Source of the DNA: Hydrogenophilales bacterium
GTDB taxonomy: Bacteria; Pseudomonadota; Gammaproteobacteria; Burkholderiales; Thiobacillaceae
DNA length: 64,000 bases
Reading direction: 5' to 3'
Assembly (NCBI GenBank): GCA_016703155.1
Contig: JADJCP010000003.1
Span: forward strand, 186,001-250,000
Positions 1 to 8,907 of the stretch are shown here, one piece after another. The notes under the pieces were generated by a model. It was given only the letters and a program-made list of their open reading frames with translations, was not told where the DNA came from and did no database searches. A program made the position numbers and the translations under genes. How positions within the stretch are numbered: the first letter of the stretch is position 1; each line of letters begins with the position of its first letter.

Positions 1-1104
1 CGCGATCAGCATCGACAGGATCATGGCGCTGAGCAGGGCTTGCTGGAGGTCGGCCGGGATCAGTCCGTGGCCGTTCGCAAGGGCGAGCAGCACCAGGCCG
101 AACTCGCCTGCCTGGGCCAGCCCCAGGCCGGTGCGTAGCGCGGTGCTCCACTGACCCGTGTAAAGACGTGCCAGGAGGACAATTGCCAGCAGTTTACCGA
201 CCAGCAACAGGGCAAGAATGAGCAGGACCAGCAGAATGTTCCCTGGCAGAAAAGCCAGGTCAACGGCCATGCCGATCGTCACGAAGAACAGCCCCATGAG
301 GATGTCACGGAAGGGGCGGATATCGCTTTCCACCTGATAGCGGAATTCGGTTTCGGAGATCAGCATGCCGGCGACGAAGGCCCCCAGCGCCAGGGACAGG
401 CCGGCCGTGTCGGTGATATAGGCCAGTCCCAGGGTGATCAATAACACGTTCAACATGAACAACTCGGAAGACTTGCGGGCCGCGACCAACTGGAACCAGG
501 GCCGCAGCAGTTTCTGGCCAAGGAACAGGATGACACCGAGGGCCAGGAAGGCCTTGATCGCTGCCCAGCCGAGGGCCTCGGCCAGATTGGACTGGCCGTC
601 CAGAGCGGGAATGAGGATCAGCAAAGGCACCACGGCCAGATCCTGGAAGAGCAGGACGCCGATGATCTGCCGGCCGTGTTCCGATTCCAGTTCGTTGCGC
701 TCCGCCAGCAGCTTGCTGACGATGGCCGTGGACGACATGGTCAGCGCGCCACCCAGGGCGATGCCGGTCGCCAGCGGCAGGCCCGCCGCCAGGCTCAGCA
801 GCAGCGTCAGGCCGAGCGTGACGACCACCTGGAGGCCGCCCAGGCCAAAGACCAGGCCGCGCATCAGTTTCAGCTTGGCCAGGGAAAATTCCAGGCCGAT
901 GGAGAACATCAGAAAAACCACCCCGAATTCGGCCAAGTGCTGGGCCGCGTTGGCGTCGCCGGCGAGATTCATCCCCGACGGGCCGAGCAGTATTCCGACC
1001 AGGACATAGCCGAGCAGGGCGGGAAGCTTCAGCGCCCGGAATAAGGTGGTCGCCAGCACGGCGGCGGCGAGCAGCAGAAGAACCAGCGACAGGGTGGTAT
1101 GCAT
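1..1104 (-). CDS. CPA2-family monovalent cation:proton antiporter, 3' end outside window
   Basis: 368 codons are visible, with no stop before the window edge, so the C-terminus (where KefB/KefC proteins carry a TrkA-N/RCK domain) is not seen. The start ATG at 1102-1104 opens a hydrophobic leader followed by the family motif LPALLGYVLVGILLGP. GEFGLVLL, typical of Na+/H+ or K+/H+ exchanger cores, occurs near the left edge. The visible part is a chain of hydrophobic membrane segments. It is divergent from kdsD with 43 bases between starts. Family assignment is firm; the transported ion and KefB versus KefC identity cannot be decided from this part. Confidence 0.85.
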   Translation of the reverse strand, partial: MHTTLSLVLLLLAAAVLATTLFRALKLPALLGYVLVGILLGPSGMNLAGDANAAQHLAEFGVVFLMFSIGLEFSLAKLKLMRGLVFGLGGLQVVVTLGLTLLLSLAAGLPLATGIALGGALTMSSTAIVSKLLAERNELESEHGRQIIGVLLFQDLAVVPLLILIPALDGQSNLAEALGWAAIKAFLALGVILFLGQKLLRPWFQLVAARKSSELFMLNVLLITLGLAYITDTAGLSLALGAFVAGMLISETEFRYQVESDIRPFRDILMGLFFVTIGMAVDLAFLPGNILLVLLILALLLVGKLLAIVLLARLYTGQWSTALRTGLGLAQAGEFGLVLLALANGHGLIPADLQQALLSAMILSMLIA

Positions 1105-1147
1105 GTCTGGAAGGAGAGTGTGCCGGCACGATATACTCCGCGCCATT

Positions 1148-2134
1148 ATGACATCCACATCCCCCACGACAGCGGATATTCTGGAACTCGCCCGCCGCAC
1201 ACTCGCCATCGAGGCGGCGGCGGTAGAGGCGCTGGCGCCGCGCCTGAACGACGGCTTTGCGCATGCCGTGAACATCCTCCTGGCTTGCAAGGGCCGCGTG
1301 GTGGTCAGCGGCATGGGCAAGTCCGGACATATCGGCGGCAAGATCGCCGCGACCCTGGCCAGCACCGGCACGCCGGCTTTTTTTATGCATCCCGCCGAGG
1401 CCAGCCACGGTGACCTGGGCATGATCACCGCCGACGATGTCGTCATCGCCTTGTCCAACTCGGGCGAGAGCGCCGAGCTGGTCGCCATCGTGCCGCTCAT
1501 CAAACGACGCGGCGCGCGCCTGATCGCCATGACTGGCCGGCCAGCATCGACCCTGGCGCGCGAGGCGGACATCCACCTCGATGCCGGTGTCGAGCAGGAG
1601 GCTTGCCCGCACAATCTCGCACCGACGGCCAGCACGACCGCCGCCCTGGCCTTGGGCGATGCCCTGGCCGTCGCGGCCTTGTATGCGCGTGGTTTCACCG
1701 CCGAGGATTTTGCCCGGACCCATCCGGGCGGTTCCCTGGGCAGAAAGTTGCTGGTACGCGTTGACGATCTGATGCACCGCGACAATGATTTGCCGTCGGT
1801 GCGTTCCGGCACGCTGTTCAAGGACGCCTTGCTGGAAATGACCCGCAAAGGCTTGGGCATGACCGCCATTGTCGATGCCGACAGCCATCTGGTCGGGATA
1901 TTCACCGATGGCGACCTGCGCCGCTGCCTGGATAAAGGACTGGATCTGGCGACCGCCAGCATCGACGATGTCATGCACCGTCGGCCAAAAACCATAGCCG
2001 AAACCGCCTTGGCGGCCGAGGCGGTGCGCTACATGGAAGAACACAAGATAAACGGCCTGCTGGCTACGGATGCCGAAGGCCGGGTTACCGGGGCATTGAA
2101 CATGCACGACCTGTTGCGCGCGGGGGTGGTATGA
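1148..2134 (+). CDS. kdsD: Arabinose-5-phosphate isomerase (Kdo pathway)
   Basis: Converts ribulose-5-phosphate to arabinose-5-phosphate, the first committed step toward Kdo for lipopolysaccharide inner core, in the cytoplasm. The 328-residue protein has an N-terminal SIS domain (about residues 35-170) with GMGKSG, SNSGE and HPGGSLGR, followed by a pair of CBS domains (about 205-325). The start at 1148 gives the usual family length; an upstream in-frame start at 1046 would lie inside the divergent antiporter gene. Its TGA overlaps the kdsC ATG (ATGA), so the two are coupled. First gene of a kdsD-kdsC-lptC-lptA-lptB-rpoN run. Confidence 0.95.
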   Translation: MTSTSPTTADILELARRTLAIEAAAVEALAPRLNDGFAHAVNILLACKGRVVVSGMGKSGHIGGKIAATLASTGTPAFFMHPAEASHGDLGMITADDVVIALSNSGESAELVAIVPLIKRRGARLIAMTGRPASTLAREADIHLDAGVEQEACPHNLAPTASTTAALALGDALAVAALYARGFTAEDFARTHPGGSLGRKLLVRVDDLMHRDNDLPSVRSGTLFKDALLEMTRKGLGMTAIVDADSHLVGIFTDGDLRRCLDKGLDLATASIDDVMHRRPKTIAETALAAEAVRYMEEHKINGLLATDAEGRVTGALNMHDLLRAGVV

Positions 2135-2661
2135 GTGTCGAGGCGGCGGTCGAGCGGGCTCGACGCATCAGACTGATCATTTTCGATGTCGACGGTGTGC
2201 TCACCGACGGCAGCCTGTTCTATGGCGACACTGGCGAAGAGTACAAGGCCTTCAATTCGCGCGACGGCCACGGCATCAAGATGCTGCGCGCCAGTGGCGT
2301 CGACGCGGCGATACTCACCGGCCGAACCTCGCAGGTGGTGGCGCATCGCGCGCGCAACCTGGGCATCGCCCGCATCATCCAGGGATCCGAAGATAAACTG
2401 GCTTCGTATCAGCATCTGCTCGGCGAAGTCGGGCTGCTTCCCGAGGAAACCGCCTTCATGGGCGACGATGTGGTCGACCTGCCGGTGATGCGGCGTTGCG
2501 GGTTGGCCGTTACCGTGCCGGAAGCGCCCGAGGAAGTGCGTTGCCGGGCGCACCTGGTGACGGCATTCCAGGGCGGCCGGGGTGCCGCGCGCGAGGCCTG
2601 CGAATTCATCATGCGAGCGCAGGGGACCTGGGCGGCGCAACTGGCGCTCTACGACCGTTAA
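2131..2661 (+). CDS. kdsC: 3-deoxy-D-manno-octulosonate-8-phosphate phosphatase
   Basis: HAD-superfamily phosphatase that removes phosphate from Kdo-8-P to yield Kdo. The 176-residue protein shows the nucleophile motif FDVDGVLTDG with Asp19 and Asp21, and the late acidic motif GDDVVDLPVM; it lacks a large cap domain, as expected of tetrameric KdsC. It overlaps the end of kdsD by four bases, and the order kdsD-kdsC-lptC-lptA-lptB is the usual proteobacterial envelope cluster. Confidence 0.95.
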   Translation: MSVEAAVERARRIRLIIFDVDGVLTDGSLFYGDTGEEYKAFNSRDGHGIKMLRASGVDAAILTGRTSQVVAHRARNLGIARIIQGSEDKLASYQHLLGEVGLLPEETAFMGDDVVDLPVMRRCGLAVTVPEAPEEVRCRAHLVTAFQGGRGAAREACEFIMRAQGTWAAQLALYDR

Positions 2662-2671
2662 GCAACCGCCG

Positions 2672-3238
2672 ATGTCGCAAACCACCTGGGTACCCGTCAC
2701 CATTGTCGCGCTGCTGGTGTTGACGACGTTCTGGCTCGGCAAGGTGGCCAGCACACAGCCGCTGCTGGGCAGTAGCGGCTTCACCCATGATCCGGATTAT
2801 GTCGTGGAGAATTTCGCGGCGCTCACCTTCGACGCGCAGGGCCGGCCGCATTCGCGGCTCTCGGCGAACCGAATGGTGCATTACATGGACGATGACAGTA
2901 CCGAGCTGGAACTGCCCCGCTTCGAGCGCCACGATGGCGAGACCGCGCCGATCAGCGTACATTCCAGGCGTGGGCTGATCACCGCCGATAGTCGTGATGT
3001 CTATTTCCTGGGTGATGTCCGCCTGACCCGCGCGGCCATGGCCGGGCAAAAAGCGCTGGAATTGACCACGGAGTACATCCGCATCGTTCCCGATGACGAT
3101 ATCCTGCGCACCGACAAGCCGATCGTCCTGCGACAGGGCAACAGCATCATCGAGGCTGCCGGCTTGCTCATCGACGGCGAGAAGCGGATTTTCCAACTTG
3201 CCGGTCGCGTAAAGGCGGTATATGAAAAGCGTAACTAG
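2672..3238 (+). CDS. lptC: LPS export ABC transporter periplasmic bitopic protein LptC
   Basis: Inner-membrane bitopic protein that receives LPS from the LptB2FG transporter and passes it to LptA. The 188-residue product starts at ATG 2672, ten bases after kdsC, with one N-terminal membrane helix (about residues 7-23) and then a beta-rich periplasmic domain. An in-frame upstream start at 2582 would lie inside kdsC and is not needed. The 3' end overlaps lptA by 17 bases. Assignment rests on size, topology and position between kdsC and lptA. Confidence 0.9.
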   Translation: MSQTTWVPVTIVALLVLTTFWLGKVASTQPLLGSSGFTHDPDYVVENFAALTFDAQGRPHSRLSANRMVHYMDDDSTELELPRFERHDGETAPISVHSRRGLITADSRDVYFLGDVRLTRAAMAGQKALELTTEYIRIVPDDDILRTDKPIVLRQGNSIIEAAGLLIDGEKRIFQLAGRVKAVYEKRN

Positions 3239-3758
3239 ATTTGTCTGGCTGACCATGTTGAGCGCCCTCGCGGCCGCCCCGGCCCATGCGGAAAAGGCCG
3301 ACAAGGACCGCCCGGTGCAGATCGAGGCCGACAGCGTGCGCTTCGACGACATCAAGAAGCTGGCGGTGTACGAAGGCAATGTCATGCTGAGTCAGGGATC
3401 GTTTCTGCTGCTGGCCGACCGTATCGAAGTCTGGCAGGACGACAAGGGGTTTTCGGGCGGTCACGCCAGCGGCAAGCCGGTGCGTTTCCGTCAGAAGCTG
3501 GAAGGCAAGAACGATTTCGCCGAGGGCTATGCCGACCGCATCGAACACGATGCCGAAAAGGAGACCATGCGCATGGTCGGCAACGCCCGGCTGAAACAGG
3601 TCGACGACGACCTGCGCGGCAACCTGATCGTCTACAACACCCTGACTGAAGTCTATGAGGCGTCTGGCGCCGGCGGCACCGGCCGGGTCCGGGCGATTAT
3701 CCAGCCGCGCGCCGCGAAAGCGCCGGCCAGCACCGAGAACAAAGCCGACAAACCATGA
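3222..3758 (+). CDS. lptA: Lipopolysaccharide transport periplasmic protein LptA
   Basis: Periplasmic OstA-like protein forming the LPS bridge between LptC and the outer-membrane LptD/E complex. The 178-residue precursor has a Sec signal ending at about APAHA, followed by the repeated beta-strand LptA domain (IEADSVRFDD, VYEGNVMLSQGS, LLADRIEV). It overlaps lptC upstream and lptB downstream (ATGA at 3755), consistent with one transcript for the whole Lpt set. Confidence 0.93.
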   Translation: MKSVTRFVWLTMLSALAAAPAHAEKADKDRPVQIEADSVRFDDIKKLAVYEGNVMLSQGSFLLLADRIEVWQDDKGFSGGHASGKPVRFRQKLEGKNDFAEGYADRIEHDAEKETMRMVGNARLKQVDDDLRGNLIVYNTLTEVYEASGAGGTGRVRAIIQPRAAKAPASTENKADKP

Positions 3759-4477
3759 GCGTGCTCAAGGCCGATGGCTTGCGCAAGCGCTACAAGGCGC
3801 GGCAGGTCGTCAACGAGGTCAGCCTGGAAGTGCACAGCGGCGAAGTCGTTGGTCTGCTTGGCCCGAATGGCGCCGGCAAGACCACCTGCTTTTATATGCT
3901 GGTCGGGTTGATCCGCGCCGACAGCGGCCGCATCAGTCTTGACGACCGGGAGATCACCCACGATCCGGTGTATCGGCGGGCACGCCAGGGTTTGGCCTAT
4001 CTGCCGCAGGAACCATCCATCTTCCGTAAACTGTCGGTGCGCGACAATATCGCTGCGGTACTGGAGATCAAGGGCTATGCCGGTGCCGAGCTGGAAGAAA
4101 AGCTGAATTATCTGCTCGAAGATTTGCACATCACCCACTTGCGTTCGGCCCCGGCCGTCAGCCTGTCGGGCGGCGAGCGGCGCCGGGTCGAGATTGCCCG
4201 CGCCCTGGCCATGCAGCCGCGCTTCGTTCTGCTCGACGAGCCGTTCGCGGGCATTGATCCGATCTCGGTGATCGATATTCAGAAAATCGTCCATTTTCTC
4301 GTCGAGCGCGGTATCGGCGTGCTGATCACCGATCACAACGTTCGCGAGACTCTGGGCATCTGCAACCGTGCCTATATCCTCAACGAGGGCGCGGTGCTGG
4401 CCGCGGGTGGCGCGGACGAGATCATCGGCAACGACAGCGTGCGCAAGGTCTACCTGGGCGAGCATTTCCGCCTGTAA
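3755..4477 (+). CDS. lptB: LPS export ABC transporter ATP-binding protein LptB
   Basis: Cytoplasmic ATPase that powers LPS extraction by LptF/LptG. The 240-residue protein has Walker A GPNGAGKTT, the signature LSGGERRRVEIARAL, Walker B FVLLDEPFAGID and the switch histidine in LITDHN. The GIDPISV stretch and tight linkage to lptA distinguish it from the related branched-chain amino-acid ATPases. lptF and lptG are not in this window. rpoN begins two bases after the stop. Confidence 0.95.
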   Translation: MSVLKADGLRKRYKARQVVNEVSLEVHSGEVVGLLGPNGAGKTTCFYMLVGLIRADSGRISLDDREITHDPVYRRARQGLAYLPQEPSIFRKLSVRDNIAAVLEIKGYAGAELEEKLNYLLEDLHITHLRSAPAVSLSGGERRRVEIARALAMQPRFVLLDEPFAGIDPISVIDIQKIVHFLVERGIGVLITDHNVRETLGICNRAYILNEGAVLAAGGADEIIGNDSVRKVYLGEHFRL

Positions 4478-4479
4478 CC

Positions 4480-5892
4480 GTGAAACAGAATCTGCAACTC
4501 CGCCTGCATCAGCATCTGGCGCTTACCCCCCAGTTGCAGCAGTCGATACGCCTGCTACAGCTTTCCACCCTGGAATTGAATCAGGAAATCGACCAGATGC
4601 TGGGCGACAACCCGCTTCTGGAACGGGCAGAAGAGCCCGCCGATGCCCCGCCGGGAACCCGTGATGAAACGGGTTCCCAGGCCGACGAGCGTCCTGAAAG
4701 CGCTGAACAGGATTCGGTCTACGACGAACTCGCCTGGGGCGAGCGTCCAGTATCGGCGGCATCGGGCGATGAGGAGGATGATCGGGTATTCCAGCAGGTC
4801 GATCCGAGCAGCCAGGGCTTGCGCCAGCACCTCAAGGAGCAGCTGTCGCTCATGCCGCTGTCGCGACGCGACCAGCAGCTGGTTACCTTGTTGATCGAGG
4901 CACTCGACGACGACGGCTACCTGGAAGGCAGCCTGGAAGAATGGGCCGAGATGCTGCCGGACGAACTGGAAATCGATCCGTCGGAACTCAGCGCCGCCTT
5001 GCATCTGCTGCAGAGTTTCGACCCGGTCGGGGTCGGCGCCCGCGATCTGGCGGAGTGCCTGTCGCTACAGCTCGCCGCCATGCCGGCCGGGACTGCCCAC
5101 GTCGACATGGCCAAGGCGCTCGTGCGCGAGCACCTGCCGCTGCTCGCGGCACGGGAATACGGCAAGATCAAAAAACTCCTGTCGCTGGAAAGCGATCGGG
5201 ATTTCACCGCCGTGCGGCAACTGATCGTCTCGCTGGACCCGCGTCCCGGGTCGCGCTTTTCCAGTGTCGAGGCGCAATATGTGGTGCCTGATGTCCTGGT
5301 GCGCAAAGTCAAGGGCGAGTGGCAAGCCAGTCTGAACCCGCAAGCCATGCCCAAGCTGCGTATCAATGAGATGTACGCCAATATCCTGCGCCAGCAGCGC
5401 GACAGCAGTGCGCCACTCACCGGGCAACTACAGGAGGCGCGCTGGCTGATCAAGAATGTGCAGCAGCGCTTCCAGACCATCCATCGGGTGGCACAGGCCA
5501 TCGTCTCCCGGCAGCGCATGTTTTTCGAGCATGGCGAAGTGGCGATGCGTCCCTTGACCTTGCGCGAGATCGCCGACTCCGTGGAACTGCACGAATCGAC
5601 GATTTCCCGTGTCACCACCCAAAAGTATATGATGACCCCCCGAGGCCTGTTCGAATTCAAGTATTTCTTCGGCAGCGCCCTGAATACGGACGCGGGTGGA
5701 GCCGCTTCCAGCACGGCCATCAAGGCCTTGATACGACAGCTGGTGGAAGCCGAGGATGTCCTCCACCCATTGTCGGACAACGCCCTGTCGGACATGCTCG
5801 GCAAGCAGGGTTTCGTGGTAGCCCGGCGCACGGTGGCAAAGTATCGGGAGCAATTGCATGTACCTCCCGCCAATCAGCGCAAGACTTACTGA
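4480..5892 (+). CDS. rpoN: RNA polymerase sigma-54 factor
   Basis: Alternative sigma factor recognising -24/-12 promoters and needing AAA+ activators. The 470-residue protein begins with a GTG at 4480, two bases after lptB. It has the glutamine/leucine-rich region I (LTPQLQQSIRLLQLS), an acidic linker at about residues 50-110, the core-binding domain, a helix-turn-helix around HESTISRVTTQKYM, and the C-terminal RpoN box ARRTVAKYRE. Location between lptB and hpf is the classic arrangement. Confidence 0.96.
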   Translation: MKQNLQLRLHQHLALTPQLQQSIRLLQLSTLELNQEIDQMLGDNPLLERAEEPADAPPGTRDETGSQADERPESAEQDSVYDELAWGERPVSAASGDEEDDRVFQQVDPSSQGLRQHLKEQLSLMPLSRRDQQLVTLLIEALDDDGYLEGSLEEWAEMLPDELEIDPSELSAALHLLQSFDPVGVGARDLAECLSLQLAAMPAGTAHVDMAKALVREHLPLLAAREYGKIKKLLSLESDRDFTAVRQLIVSLDPRPGSRFSSVEAQYVVPDVLVRKVKGEWQASLNPQAMPKLRINEMYANILRQQRDSSAPLTGQLQEARWLIKNVQQRFQTIHRVAQAIVSRQRMFFEHGEVAMRPLTLREIADSVELHESTISRVTTQKYMMTPRGLFEFKYFFGSALNTDAGGAASSTAIKALIRQLVEAEDVLHPLSDNALSDMLGKQGFVVARRTVAKYREQLHVPPANQRKTY

Positions 5893-5916
5893 CGTTGTTT
5901 TTTTCTAGGAGAGCGA

Positions 5917-6252
5917 ATGAACCTCACCATCACCGGCCACCATCTTGAAATTACCCCGGCCATTCGGGCGTACGTCGAAGACAAGCTCAAGCGCGTCACC
6001 CGACACTTCGAAAACGTCATCGATGTCGGCGTCATCCTCTCGGTGGAAAAGTTGCGCCACAAGGCCGAGGTGAACCTGCACGCCCGCGGCAAGGACATCT
6101 ATGTCGAGTCTGTCGAAGAAGACATGTACGCGGCCGTCGATGTCCTGGTCGACAAGCTCGACCGCCAGGTGGTCAAGCACAAGGAAAAGAGTTCGGACGT
6201 ACACCGCGACGCCGGCAGCCCCAAGCGCCAGAGCGCCGAACCCGAAGAATGA
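5917..6252 (+). CDS. hpf: Ribosome hibernation-promoting factor, short form
   Basis: Binds the 30S decoding region and helps form inactive 100S ribosomes in stationary phase. The 111-residue protein is a short-type HPF (YfiA/HPF domain MNLTITGHHLEITPAIRAYV) without the long-form C-terminal dimerisation domain. A good ribosome-binding site (AGGAGAG) precedes the ATG. It lies 24 bases after rpoN and is followed by a GC hairpin at 6257. Confidence 0.93.
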   Translation: MNLTITGHHLEITPAIRAYVEDKLKRVTRHFENVIDVGVILSVEKLRHKAEVNLHARGKDIYVESVEEDMYAAVDVLVDKLDRQVVKHKEKSSDVHRDAGSPKRQSAEPEE

Positions 6253-6256
6253 ACCC

Positions 6257-6290
6257 GGCCCCGCGTCAGCGGGGCCTTGGATGTTTTTGA
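6257..6290 (+). terminator. Possible terminator/attenuator between hpf and ptsN
   Basis: An 8-bp perfect stem GGCCCCGC / GCGGGGCC with a GTCA loop (6257-6276) is followed by a loosely T-rich stretch ending in TTTTT. It sits in the only real gap between hpf and ptsN. The T tract is separated from the stem by several bases, so it may only weaken read-through. Confidence 0.5.
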
Positions 6291-6293
6291 ACC

Positions 6294-6749
6294 ATGAATC
6301 TCATCTCCAACCTGCTCCCGCCAGGCAATGTCCTGGCGGGCTTCGATGCAGGCAGTAAAAAGCGCTTGTTCGAGCGGGCGGGGCAACTGTTCGAAGCCAG
6401 CGACGGCGTCGCCGCGGCGCAGGTGTTCGAGAGCCTGTTCTCGCGCGAAAAGCTGGGATCAACCGCATTGGGCTACGGTATCGCCATACCGCATGGGCGC
6501 ATCAAGGGCCTGAAGGACACCGCGTGTGCCTTCATGCGGCTTGCGCACCCGGTCGATTTCGACGCCCCGGACAATCTTCCCGTCGATCTGCTGTTCATCC
6601 TCCTGGCCCCCGCCGCCGCCACCGATCTGCACCTGCAGATTCTCGGCGAACTGGCGCAGATGTTCAGCGAGAAAGAGATGCGCGAGAAATTGCGCCACGC
6701 CGCGGACAGCCAGGAATTGCACCGGTTGCTCTGCCAATGGACGCCGTAG
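6294..6749 (+). CDS. ptsN: PTS nitrogen regulatory enzyme IIA (EIIA-Ntr)
   Basis: Phosphoacceptor of the nitrogen PTS (PtsP-NPr-EIIA-Ntr), which controls potassium uptake and stress functions rather than sugar import. The 151-residue single-domain protein has the phosphorylatable histidine in IPHGRIKGL (His67) and LLFILLAPAAATDLHLQIL. Its stop overlaps the hprK start, linking it to the HPr kinase as in other betaproteobacteria. Confidence 0.94.
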   Translation: MNLISNLLPPGNVLAGFDAGSKKRLFERAGQLFEASDGVAAAQVFESLFSREKLGSTALGYGIAIPHGRIKGLKDTACAFMRLAHPVDFDAPDNLPVDLLFILLAPAAATDLHLQILGELAQMFSEKEMREKLRHAADSQELHRLLCQWTP

Positions 6750-7700
6750 AGCGCTACATCAGCGTCGCCGATCTGTTCCGCCAGGCCGGCGAACAGTGCC
6801 AGCTGGCCTGGGTCGCCGGGCATGCTGGCGGCAGCCGCAAGCTGACTTCCGAAACCATTCAGAAACCCACCCCTGGCGCTGATCGGCCATTTGAATTTCG
6901 TCCATCCGAACCGGGTGCAAGTGCTCGGCTGCGCCGAAATGGACTACCTGGCCAAACTGTCTCCGGAGGCCCTGCAGCAGGCCATCGACAATCTCTACTC
7001 CACCGAACTGGCCGCGGTGGTCATCGCCAATGACGAAGCCGTTCCAGTGGCACTGTCGGAAGCGGCCGAGCGAACCGCGACACCGCTGTTCACCTCACCG
7101 GAACAGAGCCCCGATCTGATGCGCTTGCTCACTTACTTGATCACCCAGGCGCTGGCGCCGTCGACGGTGATGCATGGTGTGTTCCTGGAGGTATCCGGCC
7201 TCGGCGTGCTGATCACCGGCGATCCTTCGGTCGGCAAGAGCGAACTGGCGCTGGAACTGGTATCGCGCGGTCACCGACTGGTCGCCGACGATGCCGTCGA
7301 GGTCTATGCCGTCGCCCCGGACATCCTCGAAGGACGGTGCCCGCCGCTGTTGCGCGATTTCATGGAAGTGCGCGGCCTGGGCGTGATCAATATCCGTCAC
7401 CTGTTCGGTGAAACCGCCGTCAAGGCGAAGAAGAACCTGAAACTGATCATTCACCTGATGCCGGCCGAGCATTGGCATGAGGTGGATCGCCTCAACATGA
7501 ACGCACAAAGCCGCGATATTTTCGGTGTCGCCATACCCGAAGTGCGCATCCCGGTCGCGGTTGGCCGCAACCTGGCGGTGCTGGTCGAAGTCGCCGTGCG
7601 CAATCACATCCTGCGCCAACGCGGCATCAACAGCGCCGAGGAATTCGCCGAGCGGCAGCGCAGCGCCATCGCCCAAGACACTTTCAGCGACGACGACTGA
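6737..7700 (+). CDS. hprK: HPr kinase/phosphorylase, with an apparent +1 frameshift near the 5' end
   Basis: Bifunctional enzyme that phosphorylates and dephosphorylates HPr/NPr on serine. The reading frame starting at ATG 6737 (MDAVERYISVADLF) runs into a CCCC tract at 6870-6873. Removing one C restores the conserved join to GHLNFVHPNRVQVLG and a protein of about 320 residues, normal for the family. As written, only 6891-7700 (TTG start, 269 residues) is open; it still contains Walker A GDPSVGKSELALEL, VADDAVEVY and the HPrK signature INIRHLFGETAVKAKKNLKL. The neighbours ptsN and rapZ fix the identity. The shift is probably a homopolymer sequencing error but could be a real mutation. Confidence 0.85.
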
Positions 7701-7705
7701 CCGGG

Positions 7706-8539
7706 ATGCGCCTGATCGTCATTACCGGCCAGTCCGGATCCGGCAAGAGCGTCGCCTTGAGGGCCATGGAAGATGCCGGCTTTTTCTGCATCGACAATCT
7801 GCCCGCCGACTTGCTTGGCCAGGCGGTGACTCATCTGGAAACGGGTGGCTATGGCGATGTCGCCGTCAGTATCGACGCGCGCAGCGCCAAGAACCTCCAT
7901 GGTGTGGCGGAAACCCTGCGCCAGCTCGCCGGCCGCTTCGACGTGCGCATCGTGTTTCTGGAAGCCAAGCACGGAACCTTGCTGAAGCGTTTCTCCGAGA
8001 CCCGCCGCCGACATCCCCTGAATACCGGCGACCGTTCCCTGCGCGAATGCATCGACGACGAGCGCGAATTGCTCGACCCGATTGCGACGATTGCACATCA
8101 CATGGATACCAGCGATCTATCCGCGAATGGCCTGCGGGAGTGGATCAGGCAATTCTGCGGCCTGACCCAGTCGACATTCACCCTGGTTTTCGAGTCGTTC
8201 GGTTTCAAGCAAGGCGTTCCCCTGGATGCCGATCTGGTCTTCGACATGCGCTGTCTGCCCAACCCTTTCTATGACCCCGTGCTGCGCGGCCTGAGCGGTC
8301 TCGATGCGCCGGTGGCCGGATTCATCGAGGCCCAGCCCCGGGCCATGGCCATGCTTGAGGATCTACAGGCCTTCCTGGTGCAATGGCTGCCCTGCTACCA
8401 GCAGGATAACCGCAGCTATTTCACCGTCGCCCTGGGCTGCACCGGGGGGCAGCACCGTTCCGTCTACTTCGCCGAGAAACTCGCGGCGCGCTTCCGGGAT
8501 CGCTTGCAGGTACTGGTGCGGCATCGGGAACTGAGTTGA
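7706..8539 (+). CDS. rapZ: RNase adapter protein RapZ
   Basis: Nucleotide-binding protein that in enterobacteria guides RNase E to the sRNA GlmZ and so tunes glucosamine-6-phosphate synthase; in betaproteobacteria the sRNA target is not established. The 277-residue protein has Walker A GQSGSGKS (residues 8-15), the C-terminal RNA-binding region with FESFGFKQGVP and the family signature GCTGGQHRSV. It follows hprK by five bases; its stop overlaps the next start. Confidence 0.94.
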   Translation: MRLIVITGQSGSGKSVALRAMEDAGFFCIDNLPADLLGQAVTHLETGGYGDVAVSIDARSAKNLHGVAETLRQLAGRFDVRIVFLEAKHGTLLKRFSETRRRHPLNTGDRSLRECIDDERELLDPIATIAHHMDTSDLSANGLREWIRQFCGLTQSTFTLVFESFGFKQGVPLDADLVFDMRCLPNPFYDPVLRGLSGLDAPVAGFIEAQPRAMAMLEDLQAFLVQWLPCYQQDNRSYFTVALGCTGGQHRSVYFAEKLAARFRDRLQVLVRHRELS

Positions 8540-8907
8540 GAGCCGTCGCCGCCGTGTCGGCCTACCTGCGGCCTGGCGATGCCCTGATTCTGGCGCTGAC
8601 CTTGGTGCTCATCGGCACGCTCTGGGCCAACCGGGGCACGCGCGGCGATGGCGTGGTCGTCCGCCGTGGTGGCGAGGTTTTCCTGGCCACGGATCTACGC
8701 TTGAATCGCCTTATCAGCGTGCCTGGCCCGCTCGGCAATACACTTGTGGAAATCCATGCCGGCCAGGTGCGCATCCTTTCAGACCCGAGCCCGCGCCAGT
8801 TATGCGTCCGTCAAGGCTGGCTGGCGCCCGGCGATAACGCCATCTGCCTGCCGAACCGGGTCAGCGTCGAACGCGGCCATTCCGGTCATGACTCCATCAA
8901 CTATTAG
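8536..8907 (+). CDS. NusG domain II-containing protein
   Basis: A 123-residue protein with one N-terminal membrane segment (ALILALTLVLIGTLWA) and an extracytoplasmic NusG_II-type beta domain (GDGVVVRRGGEV ... LVEIHAGQVRILSDPSPRQLCVRQGWL ... AICLPNRVSVE). Such proteins commonly pair with Gx transporter genes, as here. The TTG at 8536 overlaps the rapZ stop; an in-frame GTG at 8554 is an alternative start. Function unknown; it is not the transcription factor NusG. Confidence 0.8.
   Translation: MRAVAAVSAYLRPGDALILALTLVLIGTLWANRGTRGDGVVVRRGGEVFLATDLRLNRLISVPGPLGNTLVEIHAGQVRILSDPSPRQLCVRQGWLAPGDNAICLPNRVSVERGHSGHDSINY

Noticed and set aside
1131..1140. TATACT as the -10 of kdsD
   Set aside because: It lies only 11 bases before the ATG and has no -35 at the proper distance.
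305..2107. 600-codon open frame on the minus strand across the antiporter and kdsD
   Set aside because: It runs through the antiporter in another frame and antisense to kdsD, has no family features, and is explained by high GC. Similar long antisense frames lie over ilvA, rpoD, the GGDEF sensor and dxs.
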